DNA from: CCY15215 sp039194995
Lineage (GTDB): Bacteria; Cyanobacteriota; Cyanobacteriia; Cyanobacteriales; Spirulinaceae
NCBI GenBank assembly: GCA_039194995.1
Contig: JBCCVR010000057.1
Span: 1 to 34,597 of the forward strand
Direction of reading: 5' to 3'
DNA: 34,597 bases
Positions 17,019-25,193 of this stretch are shown here, piece by piece. A program made the translations under genes and the position numbers. Below the pieces are notes generated by a model. The model worked only from the letters and a program-made list of their open reading frames with translations, searched no databases and was not told the origin of the DNA. Within the stretch, counting starts at the first letter, position 1. Each line of letters begins with the position of its first letter.

Positions 17019-17335
17019 GGTTGCTGACAAACTTCCCACTGAACTGAAAAAATACAGTAATCGAGGGCTAAAGAATGGAAGTGTCATCAAAGTTGCAAAA
17101 AAGTCCCATTTATGAGATTTTTGCATTAATATAATCAGTTTTTATCATAGATAAGCGCGATCGCCGACCCTGACTCGTTTTGATTTCACTATTCGGAAAC
17201 CGTAAAATGGAAGAGGTAAACGGCAATACTCCCTCAACTTTTTAACTTTGCTAAGCTAAGGAATGTTAAGAAATTTATAGATTTTTTGACAAACGCGACT
17301 TTTTCCGGGATCGTTCAGCAAACTCTCTAAAATCC
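17019..17335. other. Divergent promoter region between the ResB-like and PHP genes
   Basis: About 320 bp that may code for the first 36 residues of the ResB-like protein if the ATG at 17126 is used. The remainder is A/T-rich and contains a TTGACA hexamer near 17287, but no convincing -10 box at the right spacing. I see no RNA gene or repeat. Confidence 0.4.
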
Positions 17336-18031
17336 ATGATGGCAACCCAAATGGCCTCGGCATTAATCGAGCAAACCCCCCAAGACGAGCGATCGCTCAA
17401 AGCAGTTTGGGAAACAATCCAATCGGATAGCTGTCCCCGTCACTATAACTTCCACATGCACACCTTTTGTTCTGACGGACAATTGCATCCGAAGGAAGTC
17501 ATCGAACAGGCGGTTGCCATTGGTCTCAAAGGTCTGGCAATTACCGATCACCATACCGTTAACGGCTATCGCGTGGCGCGTTGGTGTTTGGCAGAAATGG
17601 GACAAACAGAAGGTCTTCCCCAATTGTGGAGTGGCGTGGAGATTACTTCATTATTACTCAATACAGAAGTTCATATTCTCGGTTACGCCTTCGATCCCGA
17701 GTGTCCGGCATTGGCTTCCTATCTAGAGGGTTTTGCCCCGAAAGGTCAAGCCGCGCAAGCCGATCGCGTCATCGACGCCATTCATCAAGCAGGAGGATTA
17801 GCCGTATTGGCGCATCCGGAACGATATCGCCGTCCGGCCGCAAAATTAATCCCCGCCGCCGCAGAGATTGGCATTGATGGGGTAGAAACGTACTATGCCT
17901 ATCGTCACGTCAATCCGTGGCAGCCTTCCCCCAAACAAACCCAACAGGTCAAAGAATTGAGCGATCGCTACAATTTGTACAACACCTGCGGAACCGATAC
18001 TCACGGCAGCGATTTACTCTTGCGGCGATAA
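17336..18031 (+). CDS. PHP domain metal-dependent phosphoesterase
   Basis: The 231-residue product matches the PHP (polymerase and histidinol phosphatase) fold. It has HMHTFCSDG (H40, H42, D47), AITDHHT (D71, H72), SGVE (E102), LAHPERY (H160) and a final GTDTHGSD (D221, H223). Together these supply the trinuclear metal site. Stand-alone members hydrolyse phosphate esters such as AMP or 3',5'-bisphosphates; the substrate cannot be told from sequence. The length is slightly short at the C-terminus (about 230 against 270-290), ending soon after the last metal ligand. It starts with tandem ATG codons and is divergent from the ResB-like gene. Confidence 0.85.
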   Translation: MMATQMASALIEQTPQDERSLKAVWETIQSDSCPRHYNFHMHTFCSDGQLHPKEVIEQAVAIGLKGLAITDHHTVNGYRVARWCLAEMGQTEGLPQLWSGVEITSLLLNTEVHILGYAFDPECPALASYLEGFAPKGQAAQADRVIDAIHQAGGLAVLAHPERYRRPAAKLIPAAAEIGIDGVETYYAYRHVNPWQPSPKQTQQVKELSDRYNLYNTCGTDTHGSDLLLRR

Positions 18032-18036
18032 TTGAA

Positions 18037-18082
18037 GCGATCGCTCTTTCTCTATTGTAGGAGGCGCGATCGCTCTTTCTCT
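18037..18082. repeat. Direct repeat of a HIP1-containing 17-mer
   Basis: GCGATCGCTCTTTCTCT occurs at 18037-18053 and again at 18066-18082 in the convergent spacer between the PHP and cobU genes. A third HIP1 site follows at about 18095. It probably reflects a local duplication around HIP1 sites. Confidence 0.8.
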
Positions 18083-18115
18083 GTCATGAAAGATGCGATC
18101 GCGAAACACCTGAAT

Positions 18116-18670
18116 CTATTCAATCGGCGTACCGATCGCAGTCAGATCGATGACGTAACCTCCGGTTATCAAATAAACAGAAGTCGCGATCGCACCGATA
18201 CGCCGCGTTAAATTACCGAGGCGATCGCGGAATGTTCGCCCGATGGGATAGGTGGGGACGAGACCCCATCCCGTTTCTTCTCCCACCAAAATGACCATTC
18301 CTTTTGCTTGCTGCAAACTTTCTAATAATTCCACCACAATTGCTTCCCATTCTGCCTCGTCGCGATCGAGAATATTGGCCAGCCAAGTTCCCAAAGAATC
18401 GACGAGAAAACAATCATCCTCTTGCATCGTTCGGATCGCCGCAGCCAAATCCACCGGAACGAGCAAGGTTTTCCACTCTAGAGGGCGGCGGGAAGCGTGT
18501 CGGGCTATTTTCGCCTGCCATTCGCGATCGCTGGCATTTTCTCGAGCTGTCGCCACATAACTGACGACTTTACCGGAATTTTTTGCCAATCGTTCGGCCC
18601 ATTCGCTTTTGCCCGAACTGGCAGGACCGATCGCCAAAATTAAAGGTTGGAGTGATTTTTTTTCAGACAT
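18116..18670 (-). CDS. cobU: Adenosylcobinamide kinase / adenosylcobinamide-phosphate guanylyltransferase
   Basis: A 184-residue protein with the CobU P-loop GPASSGKSEWAE (15-26), SYVATARE, the acceptor-site segment ARHASRRPLEWKT, DSLGTWLANIL and GEETGWGLVPTYPIGRTFRDRLG. These define the bifunctional enzyme that phosphorylates adenosylcobinamide and transfers GMP to it in late cobamide assembly. The length is normal. No other cob gene and no cobalamin riboswitch is visible nearby; the gene stands alone, convergent with the PHP gene. The catalytic His is in the segment ARHASRR. Confidence 0.93.
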   Translation of the reverse strand: MSEKKSLQPLILAIGPASSGKSEWAERLAKNSGKVVSYVATARENASDREWQAKIARHASRRPLEWKTLLVPVDLAAAIRTMQEDDCFLVDSLGTWLANILDRDEAEWEAIVVELLESLQQAKGMVILVGEETGWGLVPTYPIGRTFRDRLGNLTRRIGAIATSVYLITGGYVIDLTAIGTPIE

Positions 18671-18851
18671 TTCCCGAAATCAACATGAAGAATGCCAAAA
18701 TAAGACAATACAATAGGGGCAGAGAAATTTACGATGGGGAAGAGAATATTTTCTCAAACCCAAAAAATTTCCCTTGGCGATCGCGGCGGTCGAGCTTATT
18801 CAATAGCCATCCCGAGTCCGGCCAAAGTTAAATAGTGGCGAGAGATCCAAC

Positions 18852-19640
18852 ATGAGACCAGAACTACAACGCATCGAAACTGCTTTAGCTCAACTCGAGA
18901 GAAACCCCCAAGGGGTGAGTAACGACCGCAGAAGGCAACCCTCGCTTCCTCAAAAACTTCGCAGTCCTTCTTTTTCGTCGGCTAAACCCGTTCGTTTACC
19001 CCCTTCTCAATCTCGCCCTTCTCAATCTCGATTACCCTCGCCTCAGTTACCTGCATCTCGATTGCCTGCATCTCGATCGCCCGCGCCTCAGTTACCTGCA
19101 CCTCAGTTACCTGCCTCTCCATCTCGTCCGGTCTCCTTTCCTCAGCCCTATCAAAGCCAACTTACAACCCTCCCCAAGCTCCAATCTGCCCAAATCAGTA
19201 CCCATCGCCACGGGGTCAACCCCGCTCTTGCCACCAATTTACTCAAAGAAATTGAGGAAATTACCACGAGTTGGCAAAGAGAACTCAAGCGGGTTTTAAT
19301 TGCCATTCAGGATTTATATCTTGAAGGTCCGATCGTTGATGGCTGGCTCGAATCTCAATCTCCCCTTCCCGATAGTCCTAAAGTTGCCTCTCATTCCCTC
19401 GACCTAGACCAATTCAACTCTGCCGATCGCCCCGGCTATCGCCTGTGCGGTTTGGATGAAAGCGGCCGCCTCTGGTCGAGAACCTGTCCGCCCGAGCAAG
19501 TCGCTGGGGTGAGCGTGGCGATCGCTCGCTATCAAAAATTGCGCCAATTCCTCAAGACCAAACAAAATCTAGAAAATCGCCTGACCAATCTTGCCGAAAC
19601 ATTAGTCATGGTTCATGGCAAACTCAAAGAAGAAGTTTAA
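18852..19640 (+). CDS. Unrecognised protein: proline-rich linker plus conserved-looking helical domain
   Basis: A 262-residue protein I cannot name. Residues 1-25 form a short helix (RPELQRIETALAQLER). About 26-110 are a disordered Pro/Ser/Gln/Arg-rich tract encoded by 15-bp repeats. Residues about 125-262 form a compact helical domain with NLLKEIEEITTSWQRELKRVLIAIQ, a YRLCGLDESGRLWSR segment and a final coiled-coil-like helix (QKLRQFLKTKQNLENRLTNLAETL). Normal codon use and HIP1 sites in the C-terminal part argue for a real gene. No membrane segment or signal peptide is present. The helix-plus-linker layout would suit a scaffold or tether; this is inference. Confidence 0.65.
   Translation: MRPELQRIETALAQLERNPQGVSNDRRRQPSLPQKLRSPSFSSAKPVRLPPSQSRPSQSRLPSPQLPASRLPASRSPAPQLPAPQLPASPSRPVSFPQPYQSQLTTLPKLQSAQISTHRHGVNPALATNLLKEIEEITTSWQRELKRVLIAIQDLYLEGPIVDGWLESQSPLPDSPKVASHSLDLDQFNSADRPGYRLCGLDESGRLWSRTCPPEQVAGVSVAIARYQKLRQFLKTKQNLENRLTNLAETLVMVHGKLKEEV
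19002..19115 (+). repeat. 15-bp coding minisatellite (PQLPA/SRLPA units)
   Basis: Consecutive 15-bp units, such as CCTCAGTTACCTGCA and TCTCGATTGCCTGCA, repeat in register through the linker of the surrounding gene. They encode five-residue units PQLPA, SRLPA and SRSPA. Earlier units (CCTTCTCAATCTCGC) are more divergent. The multiple of three preserves frame, so copy number can vary without breaking the gene. Confidence 0.85.
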
Positions 19641-19718
19641 GATTAACTTAGCGATCGCGGGCGAGCATCTATCCTCGAATAATTCTTCTGTTCCGAATGC
19701 GTCCTCACAATCAAGATC

Positions 19719-20705
19719 ATGACCATGAATTCTCAACCCGAAAAGAAAATTCCTGTTTCGGTTCTCATTCCAGCGAAGGATGAGGAATTAAATCTTCCTA
19801 AATGTTTGGATTGTCTGACCAGAGCAGATGAAATTTTTGTCGTGGATTCAAACAGTACCGATAAGACCATCGAGATTTGCCAGGAATATGATGTCAATAT
19901 CGTTCAATTCAAATACGAACGCGGAAGCTGGCCGAAAAAGAAGAACTGGGCATTAGAAAATTTACCGTTTCGTCATGAATGGGTTCTCATTGTGGATTGT
20001 GACGAACAAATCACCGATACCCTTTGGCAAAAAATTGAAAAGATTCTCGAAAATCCCCAGCATGATGGCTATTATGTTAATCGCAAGGTTTATTTCTTCG
20101 ATCGCTGGGTTCAACATGGTGGCAAATATCCTGATTGGAATCTTCGGCTTTTCAAACACAAACTCGGTCGCTACGAAAATTTATTAACCGAAGATGGTTC
20201 CGATACGGGAGACAATGAAATTCACGAACACGTGATTCTCGATCGCGGCTGCACTGAAGAATTTATTCACGATGCACCCATGATCCATAAGGATTTTAAG
20301 AATATTTCGGCATGGCTGGCACGTCACAATCGTTACTCGAGTTGGGAAGCAAGATTTTATGACAATCTGCGCCAAGGCGTATACGAAAAATCCCTCGACC
20401 AATATCAAGGTAAAATCATTCCGCCAAAATGGTTTAACGGTACGCCTCTAGAGAAAAAGCGCTTTCTCCGCAAGGTTTGGGTTTGGCTGCCTTTTCGACC
20501 GTTCTTGCGTTTCATCATTGTCTATTTTTTGAAGTCAGGCTTTTTAGATGGAAGAGCGGGTTATTTTTACGCTCGTCTGATTAGTCATTATGAGGCTCAA
20601 ATCGGCATTAAATGGTATGAATTAAACCATTGTCAGCCTCTTCCCAAACAACAACCACAAGTCCCCGAGGCGATCGCGACAACCGGACAACTGGCAAACG
20701 AATGA
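19719..20705 (+). CDS. Family 2 glycosyltransferase
   Basis: A GT-A fold protein of 328 residues with VSVLIPAKDEELNLPKCLDCL, the nucleotide-sugar motif VVDSNSTDKT (about 41-50) and the metal-binding VDCDEQ (DxD-like, D93-D95). Later come RLFKHKLGRYE and EIHEHVIL, typical of WaaE/KdtX-like glucosyltransferases. It lacks a full membrane anchor, although a hydrophobic stretch near 275-295 (FRPFLRFIIVYFLKSGFL) may associate with membrane. It is followed by a hexapeptide acetyltransferase in a 4-bp ATGA overlap. The pair probably builds and acetylates a surface glycan. The acceptor and donor are unknown. Confidence 0.87.
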   Translation: MTMNSQPEKKIPVSVLIPAKDEELNLPKCLDCLTRADEIFVVDSNSTDKTIEICQEYDVNIVQFKYERGSWPKKKNWALENLPFRHEWVLIVDCDEQITDTLWQKIEKILENPQHDGYYVNRKVYFFDRWVQHGGKYPDWNLRLFKHKLGRYENLLTEDGSDTGDNEIHEHVILDRGCTEEFIHDAPMIHKDFKNISAWLARHNRYSSWEARFYDNLRQGVYEKSLDQYQGKIIPPKWFNGTPLEKKRFLRKVWVWLPFRPFLRFIIVYFLKSGFLDGRAGYFYARLISHYEAQIGIKWYELNHCQPLPKQQPQVPEAIATTGQLANE

Positions 20706-21295
20706 AGCAAACAAACTCTTCTTCTTTTCTAGATGCTCAACCTTTTGCAGATTTGCAACGGTACGACCAATCGGGATACGATCGCGGCAGACCGGGTTGG
20801 TATATTCTATTTTGGTGGTTCGTGCAGGCGATCGCGTTTCCTTTGACGCTGCATAATTTAAGTGGCATTCGCAGTGCCATTTTGCGTTTATTTGGTGCAA
20901 AAATCGGTCAGGGGGTTGTCATTCGCCCCACGGCTCGCTTTACTTATCCTTGGAAAATTGAGATCGGCGATTATAGTTGGATCGGTGATGATGTGGTTTT
21001 ATACAGTTTAGATAAAATTCAAATTGGCTCTCACTGCGTAATTTCCCAAAAGTGTTATTTGTGTACGGGAAGTCATGATATTAGCGATCGCGCTTTCGCT
21101 TTACAAACCGAGCCGATTTTAATCGGAAATGGGGCATGGGTGGCGACGGATTGTTTTATCGCACCGGGAGTTAAAATCGGAGCAAATGCGGTCATTGGGG
21201 CAAGAAGTAGCGTTTATCGCGATATTCCCCCTGCGCAAGTTGCATTTGGAAATCCCTGCCGTCCTCGCTACGATCGCCAAATGAAAGAGGAATAA
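20702..21295 (+). CDS. Left-handed beta-helix (WcaF-like) acetyltransferase
   Basis: The 197-residue product starts at an ATG that overlaps the upstream TGA (ATGA). An N-terminal hydrophobic segment (WYILFWWFVQAIAFPLTL) precedes hexapeptide repeats. These include IGQGVVIRP, IGDYSWIGDDVVL, IGSHCVISQ, IGNGAWVATDCFIAPGVKIGANAVIGARS and a final VAFGNPCRPR. Such proteins transfer acetyl or similar groups from CoA onto sugars, as WcaF does in colanic acid synthesis. Coupling to the glycosyltransferase supports a polysaccharide role. A longer frame from 20630 exists, but its extra residues overlap the glycosyltransferase and are not family-like. Confidence 0.87.
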   Translation: MKQTNSSSFLDAQPFADLQRYDQSGYDRGRPGWYILFWWFVQAIAFPLTLHNLSGIRSAILRLFGAKIGQGVVIRPTARFTYPWKIEIGDYSWIGDDVVLYSLDKIQIGSHCVISQKCYLCTGSHDISDRAFALQTEPILIGNGAWVATDCFIAPGVKIGANAVIGARSSVYRDIPPAQVAFGNPCRPRYDRQMKEE

Positions 21296-21301
21296 TTTGT
21301 C

Positions 21302-21901
21302 ATGTCTATTGTATCTCAAAGGTATCCGAAATTAGTTGTTCCGCCTGCGATCGCCTTAAAAATCAGTCATGATGATTTTGTCAAATTGGCACTCAATAAC
21401 CGAGAATTAAGATTAGAAAGAACAGCAGAGGGAGAGTTAATCGTGAATCCTCCAACGGGTGGCGAAACGGGTCGCAAAAACTTTAAACTTGGTACGCAGT
21501 TGGGAATCTGGTGCGAGTCAAACCCTCAATTAGGAGAAGGGTTTGATTCTTCTACAGGGTTTACTCTTCCTAACGGTGCGGATCGATCTCCCGATGCGGC
21601 TTGGGTAAGTCGAGAAAAGTGGGATTCTTTAACCGTAAAACAGCGAGAAGGTTTTCTGCCAATTTGTCCCGATTTTGCGATCGAATTGCGCTCGAAATCC
21701 GATACACTGGTCTCTTTACAAAATAAAATGCAAGAATATTTAGAGAATGGGATGCGTTTGGGTTGGCTCATCGATCCCAAGTCTCACCGAGTGGAAATTT
21801 ATCGCCCTCAGCAGGAGGTAGAACAATTAGAAAATCCTACTCGTTTATCGGGGGAGAATGTATTACCCGGATTTATTTTGGATTTAACGAGAATTTGGTG
21901 A
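21302..21901 (+). CDS. Uma2 family (DUF820) nuclease-fold protein, copy 2
   Basis: A 199-residue Uma2/DUF820 protein. It has the N-terminal RELRLERTAEGELIVNPPTGG, RSPDAAWVS (Asp98), CPDFAIELRSKSD (Glu128), LQNKMQEYLENGMRLGWLIDP (Lys142) and a C-terminal beta segment VLPGFILDL. It follows the acetyltransferase after only 6 bp, with AGGA upstream of the ATG, and precedes the macro-domain gene by 7 bp, so all four genes may be one transcript. The cellular function of the family is unsettled. The PD-(D/E)XK residues look intact. Confidence 0.87.
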   Translation: MSIVSQRYPKLVVPPAIALKISHDDFVKLALNNRELRLERTAEGELIVNPPTGGETGRKNFKLGTQLGIWCESNPQLGEGFDSSTGFTLPNGADRSPDAAWVSREKWDSLTVKQREGFLPICPDFAIELRSKSDTLVSLQNKMQEYLENGMRLGWLIDPKSHRVEIYRPQQEVEQLENPTRLSGENVLPGFILDLTRIW

Positions 21902-21908
21902 ATTGAGG

Positions 21909-22547
21909 ATGGATATTGTTCTTTGTGCGATCGATAAGCCTTTAGCGGATGCGTGGCAAAAGTTTTGCGGCGATTTGGAGTTTGTTTCCATCCATCGCGG
22001 CTCAATTCTAGAGTTAAACTGTGATGCTGTTGTTAGTCCGGCTAATAGTTTCGGGTTTATGGATGGGGGACTCGATATGCTGTATAGTCAGCATTTTGGC
22101 TGGCAAGTCCAAGAACGATTGCAACAAGTTATTCGGGAAAAGCATCATGGCGAACTATTGGTAGGAAGGGCTGAAATTGTTGAAACTGATAGTATACAAA
22201 TCCCCTATGTTATTGCCGCACCAACCATGCGCGTTCCCATGATTCTTAAGAATTCAATTAACCCTTATTTAGCAGCACGTGCCGTTCTATTATTGGTTAA
22301 ATACGGGATCTTTGAAAATGGAATTCTCGAAGGAGAATTGATATCTCAAGCTGTACAAACTGTTGCATTTCCGGGTTTGGGAACGGGAGTCGGGAAAATT
22401 GGTGTAAATACTTGCGCTCATCAGGTTAGACAAGCGATTGAGGCTGTTTTATTAGAACGAGAATCATTTCCTCAATCTTGGCTTGATGCCCAACAAAGAC
22501 ATCAAAAGTTATATACGAGTTCGTTAAAAGACCTCCAATTTGAGTAA
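21909..22547 (+). CDS. Macro domain protein
   Basis: A 212-residue single-domain protein. The motifs are macro-domain type: CDAVVSPANSFGFMDGGLDMLY (the Asn and Gly-rich ADP-ribose loop), IPYVIAAPTMRVPM and VAFPGLGTGVGKI near the end. Macro domains bind or hydrolyse ADP-ribose derivatives. The ATG at 21909 is preferred over an upstream TTG. It lies 7 bp after the Uma2 gene, so the two may be co-expressed. A combined role in nucleic-acid or ADP-ribose metabolism is only a guess; no ADP-ribosyltransferase gene lies beside it. The match to the domain is strong; the substrate is unknown. Confidence 0.83.
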   Translation: MDIVLCAIDKPLADAWQKFCGDLEFVSIHRGSILELNCDAVVSPANSFGFMDGGLDMLYSQHFGWQVQERLQQVIREKHHGELLVGRAEIVETDSIQIPYVIAAPTMRVPMILKNSINPYLAARAVLLLVKYGIFENGILEGELISQAVQTVAFPGLGTGVGKIGVNTCAHQVRQAIEAVLLERESFPQSWLDAQQRHQKLYTSSLKDLQFE

Positions 22548-22570
22548 GTCTAAAAAATAAAGTACCCTCG

Positions 22571-23050
22571 CTATTCAATCCGTTCTTTTCCCACCCAACT
22601 CACGCGCTTTTCCACTGGAATTCCATCTTCAATTGTACTGCCTTGATAAGAATCTTTACGGACTTGAATGGTGATAAATGTTAATTCTTCTGTCTCGGAA
22701 GTATTGCGAAAACAGCGAACTCCTTCGGGATCGACGCGCAGGATCGTTCCTTCTTGGATGGGAAAGATGCGATCGTCAATTTGAAACTCTCCCTCCCCAC
22801 TGAGAAAAATATAGATTTCTTCGTTTAATTGATGTTTGTGATAAAACGGGATCGATCGCTTGGGAGGAAAACGATTGAGGGAAATTTCCGCACCCGTCAG
22901 CTTGAGAATTTCTTTTAAAAATACCTTTCCTTCCAGTTGAAAAGACTGCTTTGACGTACTGAAAACAAAGCGATCCAGTTCAGAAAATGCGCCAACATTG
23001 GTAAAACTACAGTTTTCCAACTCTTGGGAAGCGACTAAGGATTGACTCAT
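22571..23050 (-). CDS. Cupin domain protein divergent from an HxlR regulator
   Basis: A 159-residue protein from the ATG at 23050; an in-frame extension up to 23302 would run through the divergent HxlR gene and is not believable. Residues about 65-90 carry cupin motif 1 (PFYHKHQLNEEIYIFLSGEGEFQ, H71, H73, E77 or E78). Motif 2 reads DPEGVRCFRNTSE, with Cys where the third metal His is usual. It could still bind metal through the remaining ligands or act as a small-molecule binder. It shares a repeat-containing 91-bp spacer with the HxlR regulator, which presumably controls it. Confidence 0.8.
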   Translation of the reverse strand: MSQSLVASQELENCSFTNVGAFSELDRFVFSTSKQSFQLEGKVFLKEILKLTGAEISLNRFPPKRSIPFYHKHQLNEEIYIFLSGEGEFQIDDRIFPIQEGTILRVDPEGVRCFRNTSETEELTFITIQVRKDSYQGSTIEDGIPVEKRVSWVGKERIE

Positions 23051-23062
23051 CAATCTCCTATG

Positions 23063-23122
23063 ACTTTTAAGTTGCAAGTTAAAAGTTACGATAGCAGGAT
23101 AACTTGTAAAATGCAAGTTAAA
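23063..23122. promoter_or_regulatory. Probable HxlR operator region with paired repeats
   Basis: Inside the 91-bp cupin/HxlR spacer, TGCAAGTTAAA occurs twice in direct orientation (23073-23083 and 23112-23122). There are also inverted pairs: ACTTTTAA...TTAAAAGT (23063-23070/23079-23086) and AACTTG...CAAGTT (23101-23106/23114-23119). HxlR proteins bind such dyads as dimers, so these are likely operators for both genes. The binding itself is inference. Confidence 0.6.
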
Positions 23123-23141
23123 GCAAGGGAATGATTGAAAA

Positions 23142-23480
23142 ATGCCGCCAAAACGCTCGACTTGCCCGATCGCGAGTACCTTGGATTTAATCGGCGATCG
23201 CTGGACGTTGCTGATCGTCAGAGATATGATATTTTTCCACAAACATCGCTTTGAGGAGTTTTTGGACTCTCCCGAAGGCATCTCTACAAACGTTCTCGCC
23301 AATCGCTTAAAGTTATTGGAAGAGTTGGAATTGGTGACGAAACAGCCCTACAGCAACCATTCCCGTCGCATGAGCTACCATTTGACCGAAAAAGGCGAAA
23401 GTTTGAGAACCCTTTTAAAAGTAATGACACGGTGGGGTTTAAAGCATCTTCCCGATACAGAAATTCCTCGGGAAGAATAG
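23142..23480 (+). CDS. HxlR family winged-helix transcriptional regulator
   Basis: A 112-residue winged-helix protein with the HxlR signature: an N-terminal Cys (CPIASTLDLIGDRWTLLIVRDM), RFEEFLDSPEGISTNVLANRLKLLEEL (recognition helix), SRRMSYHLTEKGESL (wing) and a C-terminal helix. Members sense aldehydes, oxidants or electrophiles, often through the N-terminal Cys, and control adjacent detoxification or redox genes. It is divergent from the cupin gene. The FAD monooxygenase further downstream would be a reasonable member of its regulon. The start ATG is preceded by weak AAGGGA. Confidence 0.9.
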   Translation: MPPKRSTCPIASTLDLIGDRWTLLIVRDMIFFHKHRFEEFLDSPEGISTNVLANRLKLLEELELVTKQPYSNHSRRMSYHLTEKGESLRTLLKVMTRWGLKHLPDTEIPREE

Positions 23481-23502
23481 AGAAGGTTAACTTCTCGGCA
23501 CT

Positions 23503-24021
23503 TTAACTGACCTTAAATTCATCGATCGCAGTCACGAGTTTATACTCTAGATTCTCGTAAAGTTGAGTCGTGCGCACGCGGTGATGAGCATTGACAATGG
23601 TAATCAGTTCATTGTAGTGCGTGGGAACATCTCTTAATGTTCTACTCCCTGAATAGATAATCGTATTGTCAGTCACTGCCCAAGCAATTCCCGAAAAATG
23701 TGTCGCTTTTTCTCCTCCTAGCGTATAAACCTCATCTGTTAAGGGAAAGACCAATTTTCCGTTAATAAATTCGCCAAAATATTGAGCCGTGACTTCCCGA
23801 GGCGTATCAATGCGAACGGTATTAGTTTGAACGTATTGAGTGCCTTCAATTTCAATGCGAACTCGTACTGCATGAGTATCGATAAGATTGCCCATCTTAT
23901 CAATTCGTATGGCTTTTCCTTCCCAAGTGCCGCAATGACCTGTAAAGGCGATGGGAACGCCAAATTCATTATGAGAAGGCGTAGGAATGGCGGGATAAGA
24001 ATCCACAAAAGTTGAAGTCAT
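23503..24021 (-). CDS. Calycin/lipocalin-like protein of unknown function
   Basis: A 172-residue protein with alternating beta-strand pattern. FTGHCGTWEGKAIRIDKMGN opens like calycin beta-barrels, in which a GxW motif closes the barrel. There is no signal peptide. It somewhat resembles cyanobacterial DUF3598-type proteins, but I cannot place it confidently. It lies between the HxlR regulator and the FAD monooxygenase and reads the same way as the latter, 66 bp downstream. It could bind the ligand or product of the neighbouring monooxygenase. That is inference. Confidence 0.55.
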   Translation of the reverse strand: MTSTFVDSYPAIPTPSHNEFGVPIAFTGHCGTWEGKAIRIDKMGNLIDTHAVRVRIEIEGTQYVQTNTVRIDTPREVTAQYFGEFINGKLVFPLTDEVYTLGGEKATHFSGIAWAVTDNTIIYSGSRTLRDVPTHYNELITIVNAHHRVRTTQLYENLEYKLVTAIDEFKVS

Positions 24022-24086
24022 GAAGTTTTTTTCTCGATAGCAATATCGTCAGTCATTTCTATAACCCCCCGTCGCGAAAGTTGAGT

Positions 24087-25193
24087 TTATGCCGCCGCTC
24101 TTCTGCGACGACGGCCGATTTTTAAGCTCATTTCCCGGCTTTCCCGTTGGTACTCGTGAACAATGGGCATTCTTTCGGCTTGAAAATTCGCGATCGCTTC
24201 GTCAAGATCGGAACTGGTTGCGAGATGATGAGATAAGCGCTGCGCATCTTCCCATCCCGATGTCATGCCGAGGGCTTGAGTCGGACTTTTAGCATGGGCA
24301 GCATCGCCAATTAAAAGAATACGGCCTTGATACAACTGGGGTAGGCAATCGAGATCGTAGGAGTAGCGGCAAGTAACCTGTTCTGGAGGAGTAGAGGCAA
24401 TGAGATTTCGCGCATCTTCCGGTAATTTTGCTAATTCTTGAGGGGGAATTGCAATATTATTCGGACGGGGTTTGCCCACTTCCGACTCGTCCCGTTCTGC
24501 CTCGATAAAGAAACCCCAATGGGTGCGATCGCCGCCCAGATCGAAGAAGTTGGCATAAATTCCCCGACCTCGGGTATAGACGATAAATTGACCCTCGCTG
24601 CAAAATTGGGAATCACGGGTAATTCCGCGCCAAACAATATCGCCGAGATAGAAAGGTTTGACCCCCGGTACGACGCATTCTCGAACTTTAGAAGCAATGC
24701 CATCACTGCCGATGAGTAAATCTCCTTCCCATTGACTTCCATCTTGAAAGCGGGCTACAACACCGCGATCGCTTTGCATTGCCGATTCAAATTGAGCGTC
24801 CAAGTGCAGGCAATCTTCGGGAATTGTCTCTAAGAGTGCTTCTAAAATAGCTTTGCGGTGAATTAAAACTCTGGGCAAGAGATCGTCGCGATCTTCGACG
24901 ATATGCGATCGGAACGCTTCCCCGCGTAAATTGCGAAACTCAAAAGACTTGACGGGGTTTCCTGCCTCGAGTACCTTCTGGCAGAGTTCGGGACTGCCTG
25001 CTTGGAGAATTTCCATGCCCGAACGAATCACTAAAATGCCGCATCCTTCGGCCCGAGGAGCAGAAGCCCTCTCAAAGATATCAACTCGATAGCCTTGTTG
25101 TAACAACAAATTTGCTAAATAAGTCCCAGACGATCCCGCACCAATAATACCAATTCGATAATCATGAGAAATCTGACCGTTCGTAGAAACCAT
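24087..25193 (-). CDS. FAD-dependent monooxygenase (group A, PHBH fold)
   Basis: A 368-residue flavoprotein. The Rossmann start IGIIGAGSSGTYLANLL (GxGxxG, about 18-23) is followed by the DG motif IGSDGIASKVR (about 161-171) and the FAD/ribityl motif LIGDAAHAKSPTQALG (about 294-309). These three define aromatic-hydroxylase-type single-component monooxygenases that use NAD(P)H and oxygen. The length is normal. The C-terminus is Arg-rich. The substrate is unknown. With the HxlR regulator, cupin and calycin-like genes it forms a small redox or detoxification neighbourhood. The ATG at 25193 is the natural start. Confidence 0.87.
   Translation of the reverse strand: MVSTNGQISHDYRIGIIGAGSSGTYLANLLLQQGYRVDIFERASAPRAEGCGILVIRSGMEILQAGSPELCQKVLEAGNPVKSFEFRNLRGEAFRSHIVEDRDDLLPRVLIHRKAILEALLETIPEDCLHLDAQFESAMQSDRGVVARFQDGSQWEGDLLIGSDGIASKVRECVVPGVKPFYLGDIVWRGITRDSQFCSEGQFIVYTRGRGIYANFFDLGGDRTHWGFFIEAERDESEVGKPRPNNIAIPPQELAKLPEDARNLIASTPPEQVTCRYSYDLDCLPQLYQGRILLIGDAAHAKSPTQALGMTSGWEDAQRLSHHLATSSDLDEAIANFQAERMPIVHEYQRESREMSLKIGRRRRRAAA

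Noticed and set aside
18116..18670. Cobalamin riboswitch upstream of cobU
   Set aside because: The 181-bp spacer upstream of cobU shows no B12-box-like sequence that I can identify.
22571..23302. Extended 243-residue form of the cupin protein
   Set aside because: Its first 84 residues would be antisense to the HxlR gene and cover the operator; the ATG at 23050 fits the cupin fold.
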